Shown: positions 6,246-14,061 of the stretch, one piece after another | Position numbering within the stretch: position 1 is the first letter of the stretch | Layout: each line of letters begins with the position of its first letter | Assembly (NCBI GenBank): GCA_964352405.1 | Contig: CAYGRY010000060.1 | Coordinates: 1-16,918 of the forward strand | Direction of reading: 5' to 3' | Length of the DNA stretch: 16,918 nt | Origin: UBA4207 sp964352405 | GTDB taxonomy: Bacteria; Bdellovibrionota; Bacteriovoracia; Bacteriovoracales; Bacteriovoracaceae | Made by a program: the position numbers and the translations under genes | Notes under the pieces: generated by a model | What the model was told of the DNA's origin: nothing | Seen by the model: only the letters and a program-made list of their open reading frames with translations | Database searches by the model: none

Positions 6246-7448
6246 CATCTTTGAAAGTTTTCCAATCATCAATAAGCCTGGAATGGCGATCAGCGTACAA
6301 AAGACAAAGAACCAAACATAACTCATACTAGCCGCCATATAACCTGTTGGCGCAGAAGCAAACACTCTTGTCATACCCATCAAGCTTGAGAGGAGTGCAT
6401 ACTGAGTGGCCGTAAATTTCTTATTTGCTAAAGATGCCATAAAAGCGGCGTAAGCAGCGGTTCCCATTCCTGCTGATAAGTTTTCAAAACTCACTACTGC
6501 AGCTAATACTGATTCATTTTTTCCGACCATCGCTAAGATTGAAAAGCCTGCGGTTGAGATCATTTGTAAAATACCAAAGATGATAAGTGATCTGACCATA
6601 CCTAGCTTGATCATTAAGGTTCCGCCAAGAAGACCTCCAGCAATTGTCGCCCAAAAGCCAAAGGCTTTAACGATGATCCCAACTTCACTCTTAGTGAATC
6701 CAAGATCAAGATATAATGGCATCGTCATATTCGAAGCCATTTGATCTCCGACTTTATAAAAGAAAATGAACGCCAAGGCCCAAATAGCTCCGTCACGTTT
6801 AAAGAATTCAACGAAGGGATCAACAACACTTTCTTTTAATGTTCTTGGGGGTGCATCAGTGACAGTTGGTTCATCAGCAAAGAGAGTGGATAAGGCCGAA
6901 ACACCCATTATTCCCCCCATACACATATAGACAAAACCAAAGCTCATGTAGTCGGATAGAATCAAAGCGCCGGCCCCAGAAATTAGCATCGCCACACGAT
7001 AACCGTTTACGTAAAGGCTTGAACCAAGACCTAATTCCTCATCGCTTAAACTCTCTCTTCGATAAGCATCAACGACGATATCTTGAGAAGAGCTAAAAAA
7101 GGCGACTAAGAAAGACATGAGTAGAAGTAGAGTTAAACTATGGAGTGGATTAAATAAGCCAACCATAGCAATACAAATTGCTAAACAAACTTGAATAAGA
7201 ATCAACCACCCTTTTCTTCGACCTAAAAACTTAGGAACAAAGCGATCAAATAGCGGGGCCCATAAAAACTTAAGCGTATATGGAAGACCTAGTAAGGAAA
7301 CCAGCCCAACGCCTTCAAGCGAAACACCTTCACCGCGCATCCAAGCTTGTAAGGTCGAACCCGTTAAGAGCAACGGCAAACCAGAGGCCATCCCCATAAT
7401 AAAAGCTATAAGCATTCGCTTAGAAAACATTTGCTGCCAAACAGACAT
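6225..7448 (-). CDS. ampG: AmpG-like MFS permease (muropeptide import)
   Basis: A 407-residue major-facilitator transporter with about 12 hydrophobic segments. AmpG brings anhydro-muropeptides from the periplasm into the cytoplasm for peptidoglycan recycling. AmpG-type features are GLPYTLKFLWAPLFDRF near residues 53-70, the GRRKGW loop between helices 2 and 3, and SSSQDIVVDAYRRESL near residue 125 (compare QDI-x-xDA-x-R in the family). E. coli AmpG is longer with two extra helices; 12-helix forms are common elsewhere. AGGAAG lies five bases before the ATG, with TATAAT upstream. It does not sit with other recycling genes. The family is convincing, but the exact substrate is inferred; in a predator it could also salvage prey wall fragments. 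Confidence 0.82.
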   Translation of the reverse strand: MSVWQQMFSKRMLIAFIMGMASGLPLLLTGSTLQAWMRGEGVSLEGVGLVSLLGLPYTLKFLWAPLFDRFVPKFLGRRKGWLILIQVCLAICIAMVGLFNPLHSLTLLLLMSFLVAFFSSSQDIVVDAYRRESLSDEELGLGSSLYVNGYRVAMLISGAGALILSDYMSFGFVYMCMGGIMGVSALSTLFADEPTVTDAPPRTLKESVVDPFVEFFKRDGAIWALAFIFFYKVGDQMASNMTMPLYLDLGFTKSEVGIIVKAFGFWATIAGGLLGGTLMIKLGMVRSLIIFGILQMISTAGFSILAMVGKNESVLAAVVSFENLSAGMGTAAYAAFMASLANKKFTATQYALLSSLMGMTRVFASAPTGYMAASMSYVWFFVFCTLIAIPGLLMIGKLSKMLKPAHR

Positions 7449-7469
7449 AATTTCTTCCTGAAGAGATTT

Positions 7470-7475
7470 ATTATA
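7470..7475 (-). promoter_or_regulatory. -10 box for the AmpG-like gene
   Basis: TATAAT on the minus strand about 22 bases before the ATG at 7448, giving a leader of roughly 15 bases with AGGAAG. No convincing -35 is seen at normal spacing. The box lies between the end of the oxygenase gene and ampG, so ampG probably has its own promoter as well as possible readthrough. Confidence 0.4.
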
Positions 7476-7512
7476 TTTTCACAATCAATTTTGGATACGG
7501 CAAGTCATTAGC

Positions 7513-8097
7513 CTATTTTAAAAACCATATAACGAGGCTAACTCTCTCGCCTTTAGTGACTTGTAGTACTTGGTGCTCAAATTGATCGAAATCGACTTGA
7601 AAAAGAAAAGTTTCGCCGTATTTAAGCTGACCGACATTGGCGATTAACTCAGTTGTACCAATTCGGCGAAGTTGAAACTCTCCCCCTTCATAGGCTTGTT
7701 TTGAAAGCTCGATTCTTAGGGATAAGACTCTAGAGGCTACTCTATTATCGTTATGCCAATGAATCTGATAATCATCTTGATCTAGGATTTTATAAACTCT
7801 AGTCGTCGCCAAACGAATTTCTTCTTTTCCCGATACTTGGCGAAAAAAGTTTAAGAAATCAGAACTGCTAAAGATTAGATTGAGTTTGGCGTAGAACTCT
7901 TTATTATCAATTCGATACTCTTTACCAATTCGTGGGTCATGAAAGAATTCAAATTTTTGGTTATCAATTAATGATTGAAGTTTTTCTAGAAAAACAGGTT
8001 CAAAGAATTTTGAAAGCAATACACTATGATTGGCGTTGAACTGATTTTTATAATCATTAATTTCAGAATCGCTCATTTTTCTAATGATTCTGTTCAT
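7513..8097 (-). CDS. 2-oxoglutarate/Fe(II)-dependent oxygenase, prolyl-4-hydroxylase-like
   Basis: A 194-residue cytoplasmic protein with the metal triad of the 2OG-Fe(II) superfamily: HxD in HWHND (H115, D117), a distal His in FEHQV (H175), and R185 in GERVSLVIW, ten residues on, as the 2-oxoglutarate carboxylate ligand. GGEFQLRR between them matches the core jelly-roll strand of prolyl-4-hydroxylase-like members. These enzymes couple oxidative decarboxylation of 2-oxoglutarate to hydroxylation of a protein or small molecule; the substrate here is unknown. The gene starts 25 bp after the guaA stop on the same strand, so it is probably the third gene of the guaBA transcript. The ATG at 8097 has a weak ribosome-binding site; an internal ATG seven codons in is an alternative start. 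Confidence 0.8.
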   Translation of the reverse strand: MNRIIRKMSDSEINDYKNQFNANHSVLLSKFFEPVFLEKLQSLIDNQKFEFFHDPRIGKEYRIDNKEFYAKLNLIFSSSDFLNFFRQVSGKEEIRLATTRVYKILDQDDYQIHWHNDNRVASRVLSLRIELSKQAYEGGEFQLRRIGTTELIANVGQLKYGETFLFQVDFDQFEHQVLQVTKGERVSLVIWFLK

Positions 8098-8122
8098 TCA
8101 ACTTAATTCCATAAGCGAAGTG

Positions 8123-9676
8123 CTATTCCCATTCAATCGTTCCAGGTGGCTTTGACGTAATATCATAAACCACACGAGTGACACCTTTAACTTCATTACA
8201 AATACGACTTGAAACTGTACTTAAAAGTTCACGAGGAGCATCTGTCCACGTCGCTGTCATACCGTCACCGCTATTGACCATTCTGACACAAATAACTTCT
8301 TCATAGGCACGAGCATCGCCTTTAACACCAACTGTTTTTACTGGAAGTAAAACAGTGAAGGCTTGCCAAGTGGCTTCGTAAAAATTTTGACGATGAAGTT
8401 CTTCAAAAAGAATTTGATCACTTGATTGAACCTTAAGTACACGCTCAGGGGTGACTTCACCGAGAATACGTACTCCAATTCCAGGTCCAGGAAAGGGATG
8501 ACGATGAACCCATTCGTATTTTAATCCAAGCTCCTCGCCTAAACGTCTGACTTCATCTTTAAAAAGAAATCTAAGCGGCTCTAATAGCTTTAGTTTCATT
8601 CGCTCAGGAAGACCACCAACATTATGGTGAGACTTAATCGTTACTGACTTGCCATCTTTTTCATGGGGAGAGATAGATTCAATCACATCAGGATAAAGTG
8701 TTCCCTGTAAAAGATGGGTAAAATGAATTCCTCTATCTTTTTCATAAGCGTGAACTTGTTCTTCAAACACTTCAATAAAAGTGACACCGATGGCCTTACG
8801 TTTTTTCTCCGGCTCATCAACACCGTGAAGTTTTTTATAAAAGACTTCTTTAGAATCAAGCACTGTAATATTGAGATCGGTATGTTCTTGTAACGTTTTA
8901 ATATGACCGTGATCCTGTGGTCTGAGAAGTCCATTATCAACAAAGAAGCAATGAAGTTTATCGCCTAAAACTTTATGCGCTAAAGTCGCCGCAACTAAGG
9001 AGTCAACCCCACCTGAAAAGGCACAAAGTACATTTCCGTCTCCGATCGATTGAACTAAAGCGGTGGCTTCTTTAAGCATCTCACTCTCATCCCAATCCTT
9101 TTCAAGTCCAGCAAGCTTCTCGTAGAAATAAGCTAGAATTTCTTTGCCACCTTCGCTGTGATCAACTTCAGGGTGAAACTGTAGTCCCATAATAGGCTGA
9201 GTTTCGTGAACCATTGCCGCTAAGATTTTATTATGAGATTCCATCGCACGCTTAAAGCCTTTTGGAGCTTCACTGACTGTATCAAAATGGGACATCCAAA
9301 CTTCAAGATAGCCCTTCACTCCAGGAATATTAAATCCATTAGTGGCATGAATTTTTGTATGGCCGTACTCACCGAGTAAACCTTTTTCAACTTTTCCACC
9401 AAACTCTCTGGCCATGATTTGCATACCGTAGCAAATACCTAAAACAGCTAAATTCTCTTGGTTAAAAAATTCATGATAATTTTCTTTATCTTCAGAAACC
9501 GAATCAGGGCCACCAGATAAAACTAAAGCACCTGGCTTTAATCCGTTTTTAAAACGTTCTTTGGCTTGATTCACTGTCATAATTTCTGACGAGTGACCTA
9601 GTTCACGAGTTTTTCTAGTGATGAGCTGAGTGTACTGACTTCCAAAGTCGACAATCCATATTTGGCGAGAAACCAT
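8123..9676 (-). CDS. guaA: GMP synthase (glutamine-hydrolysing)
   Basis: Converts XMP to GMP using ATP and glutamine, the last step of guanylate synthesis, in the cytoplasm. At 517 residues it has the normal two-part length. The N-terminal class-I glutamine amidotransferase carries the triad C82 (GICYGMQ), H168 and E170 (FHPEVDHSEGG). The ATP-pyrophosphatase domain carries the P-loop SGGVDS (221-226). The dimerisation domain contains HPFPGPGIGVRILGEV and ends in GTIEWE, the standard terminus. The gene begins 14 bp after the guaB stop; AAGG lies about nine bases before the ATG. All catalytic residues are present and nothing is unusual. Confidence 0.98.
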   Translation of the reverse strand: MVSRQIWIVDFGSQYTQLITRKTRELGHSSEIMTVNQAKERFKNGLKPGALVLSGGPDSVSEDKENYHEFFNQENLAVLGICYGMQIMAREFGGKVEKGLLGEYGHTKIHATNGFNIPGVKGYLEVWMSHFDTVSEAPKGFKRAMESHNKILAAMVHETQPIMGLQFHPEVDHSEGGKEILAYFYEKLAGLEKDWDESEMLKEATALVQSIGDGNVLCAFSGGVDSLVAATLAHKVLGDKLHCFFVDNGLLRPQDHGHIKTLQEHTDLNITVLDSKEVFYKKLHGVDEPEKKRKAIGVTFIEVFEEQVHAYEKDRGIHFTHLLQGTLYPDVIESISPHEKDGKSVTIKSHHNVGGLPERMKLKLLEPLRFLFKDEVRRLGEELGLKYEWVHRHPFPGPGIGVRILGEVTPERVLKVQSSDQILFEELHRQNFYEATWQAFTVLLPVKTVGVKGDARAYEEVICVRMVNSGDGMTATWTDAPRELLSTVSSRICNEVKGVTRVVYDITSKPPGTIEWE

Positions 9677-9690
9677 TTTAAATACCTTAT

Positions 9691-11160
9691 TTAAGAAATT
9701 GAGTAATTAGGCGCTTCTTTAGTAATGATGACATCGTGAGGATGACTCTCTTTTAAAGAGGCAGCAGTTATTCGAATGAATTTCGCCTTCTCTTTAAGCT
9801 CAACTAAATTTTTTGCACCGATATAACCCATGCCTGAACGTAATCCTCCAAGCAATTGATAAATATTACTAGCAAGTGAGCCACGATACGGAACTTGCCC
9901 TTCAATACCTTCTGGAACAAGTTTACCTAGATCAAGCACACCAGCTTGGCCGTAGCGATCTTTACTACCTAACACCATGGCACCTAGAGAGCCCATGCCA
10001 CGATAAACCTTATAAGAACGTCCTTGATATAAAACCATTTCACCTGGAGTTTCATCGGTACCAGCAAAAAGAGATCCAATCATAACAGCAGATGCTCCTG
10101 CGGCCAAAGCCTTCACAACATCACCAGAATACTTAATACCGCCGTCGGCGATAAAAGGAACTTTCGCCGCTTCACAGATTTCTCTGGCTTCCATTAATGC
10201 TGATAATTGAGGAACACCAATACCTGCGACAACTCTTGTTGTACAAATTGAACCTGGCCCAACGCCAACTTTTATAGCGTCAACACCCGCTTCAACCAAT
10301 GCCTTACATGCATCACCTGTGGCAACGTTTCCAGCAACAATATCAATTTGTGGAAATTCTTTTTTAAGGATTTTAACCATATTGATAACGCCCACACTAT
10401 GTCCGTGAGCAGTATCCACCACAAGTGCATCAACACCCGCGGCCACTAGTGCTTCTGCACGCTTGAGTTCTTTGTCTCCAACTCCAATAGCAGCGGCAAC
10501 GCGAAGTCGACCTAGTTCATCTTTGTTCGCATAAGGATGGGCCATAGTTCTAAGAATATCTTTAATCGTGATAAGCCCTTTAATATGGCCGGCCTTATCA
10601 ATTACTGGAAGCTTTTCGATTCTATGTTTATGAAGAAGCTTTTTAGCCTCATCTAATTTGATACCTTCAAGCGCAGAGATCAATCGATCAAATGGAGTCA
10701 TCACGTCTTCAACTTTTTGATCAAAGTTTGTTTCAAAGCGAAGATCGCGTGAAGTTAAAATCCCTATAAGTTTTTTATCGTCGTCAACCACTGGAACACC
10801 AGTAATTTTATTTTGAGCGGTTAATTCTAAAACGCGCTTAAGACTCCACTTTGGGCCAACAGTAATTGGATCAAGGATCATTCCCGCTTCGTATTTTTTA
10901 ACTTTTAAAACTTCTCGCGCCTGATCTTCAGCTCTCATATTTTTATGAACAACACCAATGCCACCTTCTTGCGCCATCACAATAGCAGTTCGTGATTCTG
11001 TCACGGTATCCATAGCGGCGGAGACGATTGGAATATTCATTGGAATTCGTTTTGAAAAACGTGACTCAAGAATGGCGTCAGCTGGCAGTATTTCAGAGTA
11101 GCCAGGCTTTAAAAGGACGTCATCATAGGTAAGAGAATCTTCAAGTTGTGATGAGGGCAT
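9691..11160 (-). CDS. guaB: IMP dehydrogenase
   Basis: Oxidises IMP to XMP with NAD, the committed step to GMP, just ahead of GMP synthase. At 489 residues it is the usual bacterial length. The TIM barrel starts at TYDDVLLKPGYSEILP and is interrupted by two CBS domains (about residues 95-205), which in the family sense adenine/guanine nucleotides. The catalytic loop GPGSICTTRVVAG places the nucleophile at C306, and the flap carries the Arg-Tyr dyad in SKDRYGQ. TTGGAG lies seven bases before the ATG and forms one arm of an 8-bp inverted repeat in the leader. It is the first gene of the guaB-guaA-oxygenase unit. Confidence 0.98.
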   Translation of the reverse strand: MPSSQLEDSLTYDDVLLKPGYSEILPADAILESRFSKRIPMNIPIVSAAMDTVTESRTAIVMAQEGGIGVVHKNMRAEDQAREVLKVKKYEAGMILDPITVGPKWSLKRVLELTAQNKITGVPVVDDDKKLIGILTSRDLRFETNFDQKVEDVMTPFDRLISALEGIKLDEAKKLLHKHRIEKLPVIDKAGHIKGLITIKDILRTMAHPYANKDELGRLRVAAAIGVGDKELKRAEALVAAGVDALVVDTAHGHSVGVINMVKILKKEFPQIDIVAGNVATGDACKALVEAGVDAIKVGVGPGSICTTRVVAGIGVPQLSALMEAREICEAAKVPFIADGGIKYSGDVVKALAAGASAVMIGSLFAGTDETPGEMVLYQGRSYKVYRGMGSLGAMVLGSKDRYGQAGVLDLGKLVPEGIEGQVPYRGSLASNIYQLLGGLRSGMGYIGAKNLVELKEKAKFIRITAASLKESHPHDVIITKEAPNYSIS

Positions 11161-11167
11161 GAGTGAA

Positions 11168-11191
11168 CTCCAAGAACGTTTTATCTTGGAG
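11168..11191 (-). promoter_or_regulatory. Inverted repeat over the guaB ribosome-binding site
   Basis: A perfect 8-bp inverted repeat, CTCCAAGA / TCTTGGAG, with an 8-base loop. In guaB mRNA the 3' arm contains the TTGGAG ribosome-binding site and the 5' arm is its complement. If the transcript starts far enough upstream, the hairpin would block initiation of guaB. If it starts at the TATTAT-like box at 11195-11200, the 5' arm would be partly lost and the repeat would more likely be a DNA operator. Confidence 0.5.
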
Positions 11192-11235
11192 AAAATAATA
11201 CCTAAATTAGTGGGAATCAGCTACTAAACTAGAGA

Positions 11236-12336
11236 CTAATATCCTTCAACGTAATCTTGATCAAAAGACTTAAGTTCATTGATGAGCTTATTAGTTTCTG
11301 ATGAATGACGCATCTGGTTTTTGTACTCTTTCATGAGTTGGCTTTCAAAAGGATCGTTCTTTAGTGCTGGTGCAGCAACTTTAGGCGCAACCACCGATGC
11401 AGGCGCTCTTTGTTTTGGTGCTGTTACCGTGGCACTCATTGTCTTTTTCACTTTTGGCTTTTGAGCAGCACCAAAAATTCTAATCTCAACATTACTAGGC
11501 TTCACGTAACTTGGAGCCCATTTTTTCTTCTTTGGCTTTTCTGTCACCAATTTTGGTGCATAAAGCTTTAAAAGCTCTTGATCCATTTTTGTATCAACTT
11601 TTGGAGCAACTGCAGTAGGTGCTGGGTTCATATCAACCACTGGAGCAGCACTTGGAGTCGAAAACTCATCTTGAACTGAAGCGATATTACGCTCGACTTG
11701 CATTCCTGCCGGAGCCGATTGATCAATATTTTTAAATAGAGTTACAACTTTGTTAAAAGACTTATAGCCAATTGGTGTTCCAGCTCTTGGAAAGCCTTCT
11801 GTTTCTTCAATAGTAATAAATGAAAACTGACCTTCAACAATTGTTTGTGAAAACTCTTGGCTAAATGAGTTGGCATATTGCCATTGACCTTTTTTCACTA
11901 AAAGCTGAGATTTTCCAGAGGCGCCATCAAAAGAAACGATTGCCTCGCCTCTTTTAAAAGTCGCTACTGAGTTCGCTGTTTGAACTGAGAACGTTTGATT
12001 ATCTTGATAAGACTGAACCCAAAGATAACCATCTTTTAATTGAACAGATTTACTTAAAAATTGAACATGACCTGAGCCAGCTAAATGATATTTATGATCG
12101 TAGTAATCAGACATCGAAAGTTGAGCACCAACTTCTGTGTAGACTTCAGAAAATGCTGGAACCTGGTCTCCAACATGAAGACTTTTTGTGCTTCCATCAA
12201 CTGTATAGAAAGCTCGACCACTGAGGCTATTCACCACAGCGACTGCAGTTGCAGCACTTGCTTCTAAGCAAAATAGCGCCGCGACAGCTAGAGTAACTAA
12301 ACTAGAGCGACTTATATTTCTGTACGATTTTTTCAT
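11236..12336 (-). CDS. Exported FecR-domain protein, Pro/Ala/Lys-rich C-terminus
   Basis: About 366 residues starting MKKSYRN. A Sec signal covers roughly residues 10-28 (hydrophobic core SLVTLAVAALFCLEASA). A FecR-like domain follows to about residue 150: VVNSLSGRAFYTVDG, VGDQVPAFSEVYTEVGAQLSM and NSVATFKRGEAIVSFDG. The C-terminal half is low-complexity, rich in Ala, Pro, Val and Lys, with runs such as EKPKKKKWAP, suggesting a flexible periplasmic linker. It starts inside the upstream lipoprotein gene (35-bp overlap), so translation is probably coupled. I prefer the ATG at 12336, with GTGGG just before it, over the in-frame GTG at 12345. There is no sigma factor nearby, so classical FecR signalling is not indicated. 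Confidence 0.75.
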   Translation of the reverse strand: MKKSYRNISRSSLVTLAVAALFCLEASAATAVAVVNSLSGRAFYTVDGSTKSLHVGDQVPAFSEVYTEVGAQLSMSDYYDHKYHLAGSGHVQFLSKSVQLKDGYLWVQSYQDNQTFSVQTANSVATFKRGEAIVSFDGASGKSQLLVKKGQWQYANSFSQEFSQTIVEGQFSFITIEETEGFPRAGTPIGYKSFNKVVTLFKNIDQSAPAGMQVERNIASVQDEFSTPSAAPVVDMNPAPTAVAPKVDTKMDQELLKLYAPKLVTEKPKKKKWAPSYVKPSNVEIRIFGAAQKPKVKKTMSATVTAPKQRAPASVVAPKVAAPALKNDPFESQLMKEYKNQMRHSSETNKLINELKSFDQDYVEGY

Positions 12337-13012
12337 AATGCCCACTTAAAATATTCCATTCAGGTGTATTGCGATATTTCTTACGAAACTCTTCTGCTGT
12401 ATTAAAAAAGGCTTGTTCATCACCAAGTTTTAAATGAGTCATGGCAATCCAAAGCTTGGCGCCACGATAAAACTCTGATGCTGGATATTTTTCTAGAAGA
12501 GCCGTCATATGTTGAATCACCCATTCAGGATGATCACCTGACTCATAAGCTGATACACCAGCTTTGAACAAATACTTATCGTCCATTTTTTCATGGCCTG
12601 GATAATAAACACTTAAAGCATGATAATACTGAGCTGCTTTTTCTGAATTTTTTCCAAATTCTTTTTCTGCAACGGCGATAAGATCATTCGCCTTCCATTT
12701 ATAGACATCAAACTCAACCAGATCTTTTTTAACTTTAAAAGATGGAACACTCGCTGGAATTCTCATAGTTGAAGGTGATTGCTTATCTAGTTCTAATTGA
12801 AGAAATTGATTTTGAGATTTTAGAGTTTGAATTTCAAACTTAAGACTAACAATCTGTGATTGTAGTTCTCGATTTTGTTTGGAGAGAGTCAGCGCTACAT
12901 TTTCATAGCGATTAATCTGTTTGGCTTTATTCTCAACATGAGTTGCGAGTTCGCACCCTGTACTAGAGACGATAATGGCCAATAAAAGACTGTTAAATGT
13001 CCAACTCTTCAT
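12302..13012 (-). CDS. Lipoprotein with coiled coil and TPR-like region (CpoB/YbgF-like)
   Basis: A 236-residue lipoprotein: the hydrophobic signal ends in a lipobox SSTGC with the lipidated Cys at 20. Residues about 27-78 form a heptad-rich coiled coil (LSKQNRELQSQIVSLKFEIQTLKSQNQFLQLEL). Residues about 105-230 look like helical TPR-type repeats (AAQYYHALSVYYPGHEKMDDKYLFKAGVSAYESGD, then ALLEKYPASEFYRGAKLWIAMTHLKLGD). This order, coiled coil then tetratricopeptide repeats, resembles CpoB/YbgF, which coordinates wall synthesis with the Tol system; no tol genes are visible here. AGGAG lies six bases before the ATG. The 3' end overlaps the FecR-domain gene, forming a two-gene unit behind a FliA-like promoter candidate. 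The exact role is unknown. Confidence 0.78.
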   Translation of the reverse strand: MKSWTFNSLLLAIIVSSTGCELATHVENKAKQINRYENVALTLSKQNRELQSQIVSLKFEIQTLKSQNQFLQLELDKQSPSTMRIPASVPSFKVKKDLVEFDVYKWKANDLIAVAEKEFGKNSEKAAQYYHALSVYYPGHEKMDDKYLFKAGVSAYESGDHPEWVIQHMTALLEKYPASEFYRGAKLWIAMTHLKLGDEQAFFNTAEEFRKKYRNTPEWNILSGHYEKIVQKYKSL

Positions 13013-13059
13013 GTATTTCTCCTGCCCCGAATCTAATAAATCAGGTCATTACGAAACAT

Positions 13060-13086
13060 GTATCGGCTAAAGAGCGAAAAAAATTA
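13060..13086 (-). promoter_or_regulatory. Candidate FliA (sigma-28)-type promoter
   Basis: On the minus strand, TAATTTTT (13086-13079), 11 bases, then GCCGATAC (13067-13060). The sigma-28 consensus is TAAAGTTT-N11-GCCGATAA, so 6 of 8 and 7 of 8 positions match at the exact spacing. It lies about 47 bases upstream of the lipoprotein ATG. The T-tract makes part of the -35 match cheap. Confidence 0.35.
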
Positions 13087-13109
13087 ATCCAACCAAGTAA
13101 AAGAGTGAA

Positions 13110-13901
13110 TTATTTTTGAAAGTCCTTGAAAATACGTTGGACTAAAGGAATACCATCGATAAATGGAGCGGGACCTGGTTGCAGGAAAATGGCAGGATCA
13201 AGTTCGAATACTTGATTATTTTTGACGGCTGAAATTTGACCCCAACCTTCTCTTTTAGAAAAACTTTGAATATCGACGGGCTTTCCACACCAACAACCCA
13301 AAATAATATCTGGATTCGCGCGGATCACTTCTTGATCAGTAACGGTTCGATCCTTGGCCAAAGATGAAAATGATTTATCATGATTAATATCAATACCACC
13401 GCAGGTTTCAATGATTTGCGAAAACCAACGTATCCCACTAAGTCTTGGTTCATCCCATTCCTCAATATATACTTTTGGCTTTTGCTTAAATTGCATCGCA
13501 ATCTCTTTAGCATTCTCGAGCTGCTCTTCAAGCATCGCCACATAATCCATGGCCGACTTTCTTACTCCACACAATGAACCAAGCGCTAAGATGTAATCAA
13601 GAATTTCATCAAGGGATCTATGATTGGCAATCCATACATTCAGTCCCATTCCAATTAGGTCTTTGGCGATATCTTTTTGAATATCTGAAAAGCCAAGAAC
13701 CAGATCAGGCTTGGCTTCAACTATTTTTTGCAGATTGGCATGAGTAAAGACAGACATCGTAGGTAATTGTTTAGCTTCAGCAGGTCGCTCGACAAAAGCT
13801 GATACGCCAATGATTCGATCCTGGAGTCCTAACGCGTACATCGTTTCCACACTTTCTTCTGTTAAACACACTACGCGGCGTGGATAATCTCTTAGTCGCA
13901 T
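13110..13901 (-). CDS. BtuF-like periplasmic-binding-fold protein without signal peptide
   Basis: A 263-residue protein of the type-III periplasmic-binding family (BtuF/FhuD fold, Fe-siderophore and cobalamin binding). Family features: the opening PRRVVCLTEESVETMYALGLQDRIIGVS, the KPDLVLG strand, and a C-terminal region with CWCGKPVD, REGWGQISAVKNNQVFELDP and LQPGPAPFIDGI. The protein starts directly with the domain; there is no hydrophobic signal, and the ATG at 13901 is well placed behind GGAG. It therefore appears cytoplasmic, and no permease or ATPase gene is next to it. Cytosolic BtuF-like proteins annotated as cobalamin-binding exist in many bacteria; the ligand here is a guess. It stands alone, divergent from the DsbD-like gene. 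Confidence 0.8.
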   Translation of the reverse strand: MRLRDYPRRVVCLTEESVETMYALGLQDRIIGVSAFVERPAEAKQLPTMSVFTHANLQKIVEAKPDLVLGFSDIQKDIAKDLIGMGLNVWIANHRSLDEILDYILALGSLCGVRKSAMDYVAMLEEQLENAKEIAMQFKQKPKVYIEEWDEPRLSGIRWFSQIIETCGGIDINHDKSFSSLAKDRTVTDQEVIRANPDIILGCWCGKPVDIQSFSKREGWGQISAVKNNQVFELDPAIFLQPGPAPFIDGIPLVQRIFKDFQK

Positions 13902-13925
13902 ATGCTCTCCAAAGACGTCTCTTGT

Positions 13926-13939
13926 CTGATAATTGTCAA
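13926..13939 (-). promoter_or_regulatory. Possible CRP/FNR-type site upstream of the BtuF-like gene
   Basis: On the minus strand TTGACAATTATCAG matches the FNR pattern TTGAT-N4-ATCAA at 8 of 10 fixed positions. It lies 24 bases before the ATG at 13901, in the 118-bp divergent region. Weak evidence in AT-rich sequence. Confidence 0.2.
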
Positions 13940-13956
13940 CGCGCCGTCAAAACTTA

Positions 13957-13970
13957 AGTCTTACAAGACT
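13957..13970. promoter_or_regulatory. Dyad AGTCTT-AC-AAGACT between divergent genes
   Basis: Two 6-bp arms in inverted orientation around a 2-bp centre, lying between the BtuF-like gene and the DsbD-like gene. The spacing suits a dimeric DNA-binding protein better than an RNA hairpin. It is a candidate operator only. I find no convincing promoter for either neighbour in this region. Confidence 0.25.
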
Positions 13971-14061
13971 ATTTATGAAAAAAAAGTAAAAATATGACGA
14001 TAGAATACACTAAGAACTAATGAAACAACATTTTGCGCTCAAATATTGCGTTGGAACCTTT

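Noticed and set aside
6025..6315. Minus-strand reading frame opposite the small exported protein
   Set aside because: It lies across two better-supported genes, has no ribosome-binding site, and its peptide has no recognisable features; a shadow frame.
8683..8943. Alternative frame inside guaA
   Set aside because: Entirely inside a complete, well-conserved guaA in another frame.
11161..11215. PurR box or purine riboswitch upstream of guaB
   Set aside because: AACGTT is present but the flanking half-sites do not match the PurR consensus, and the leader is too short for a known purine aptamer.
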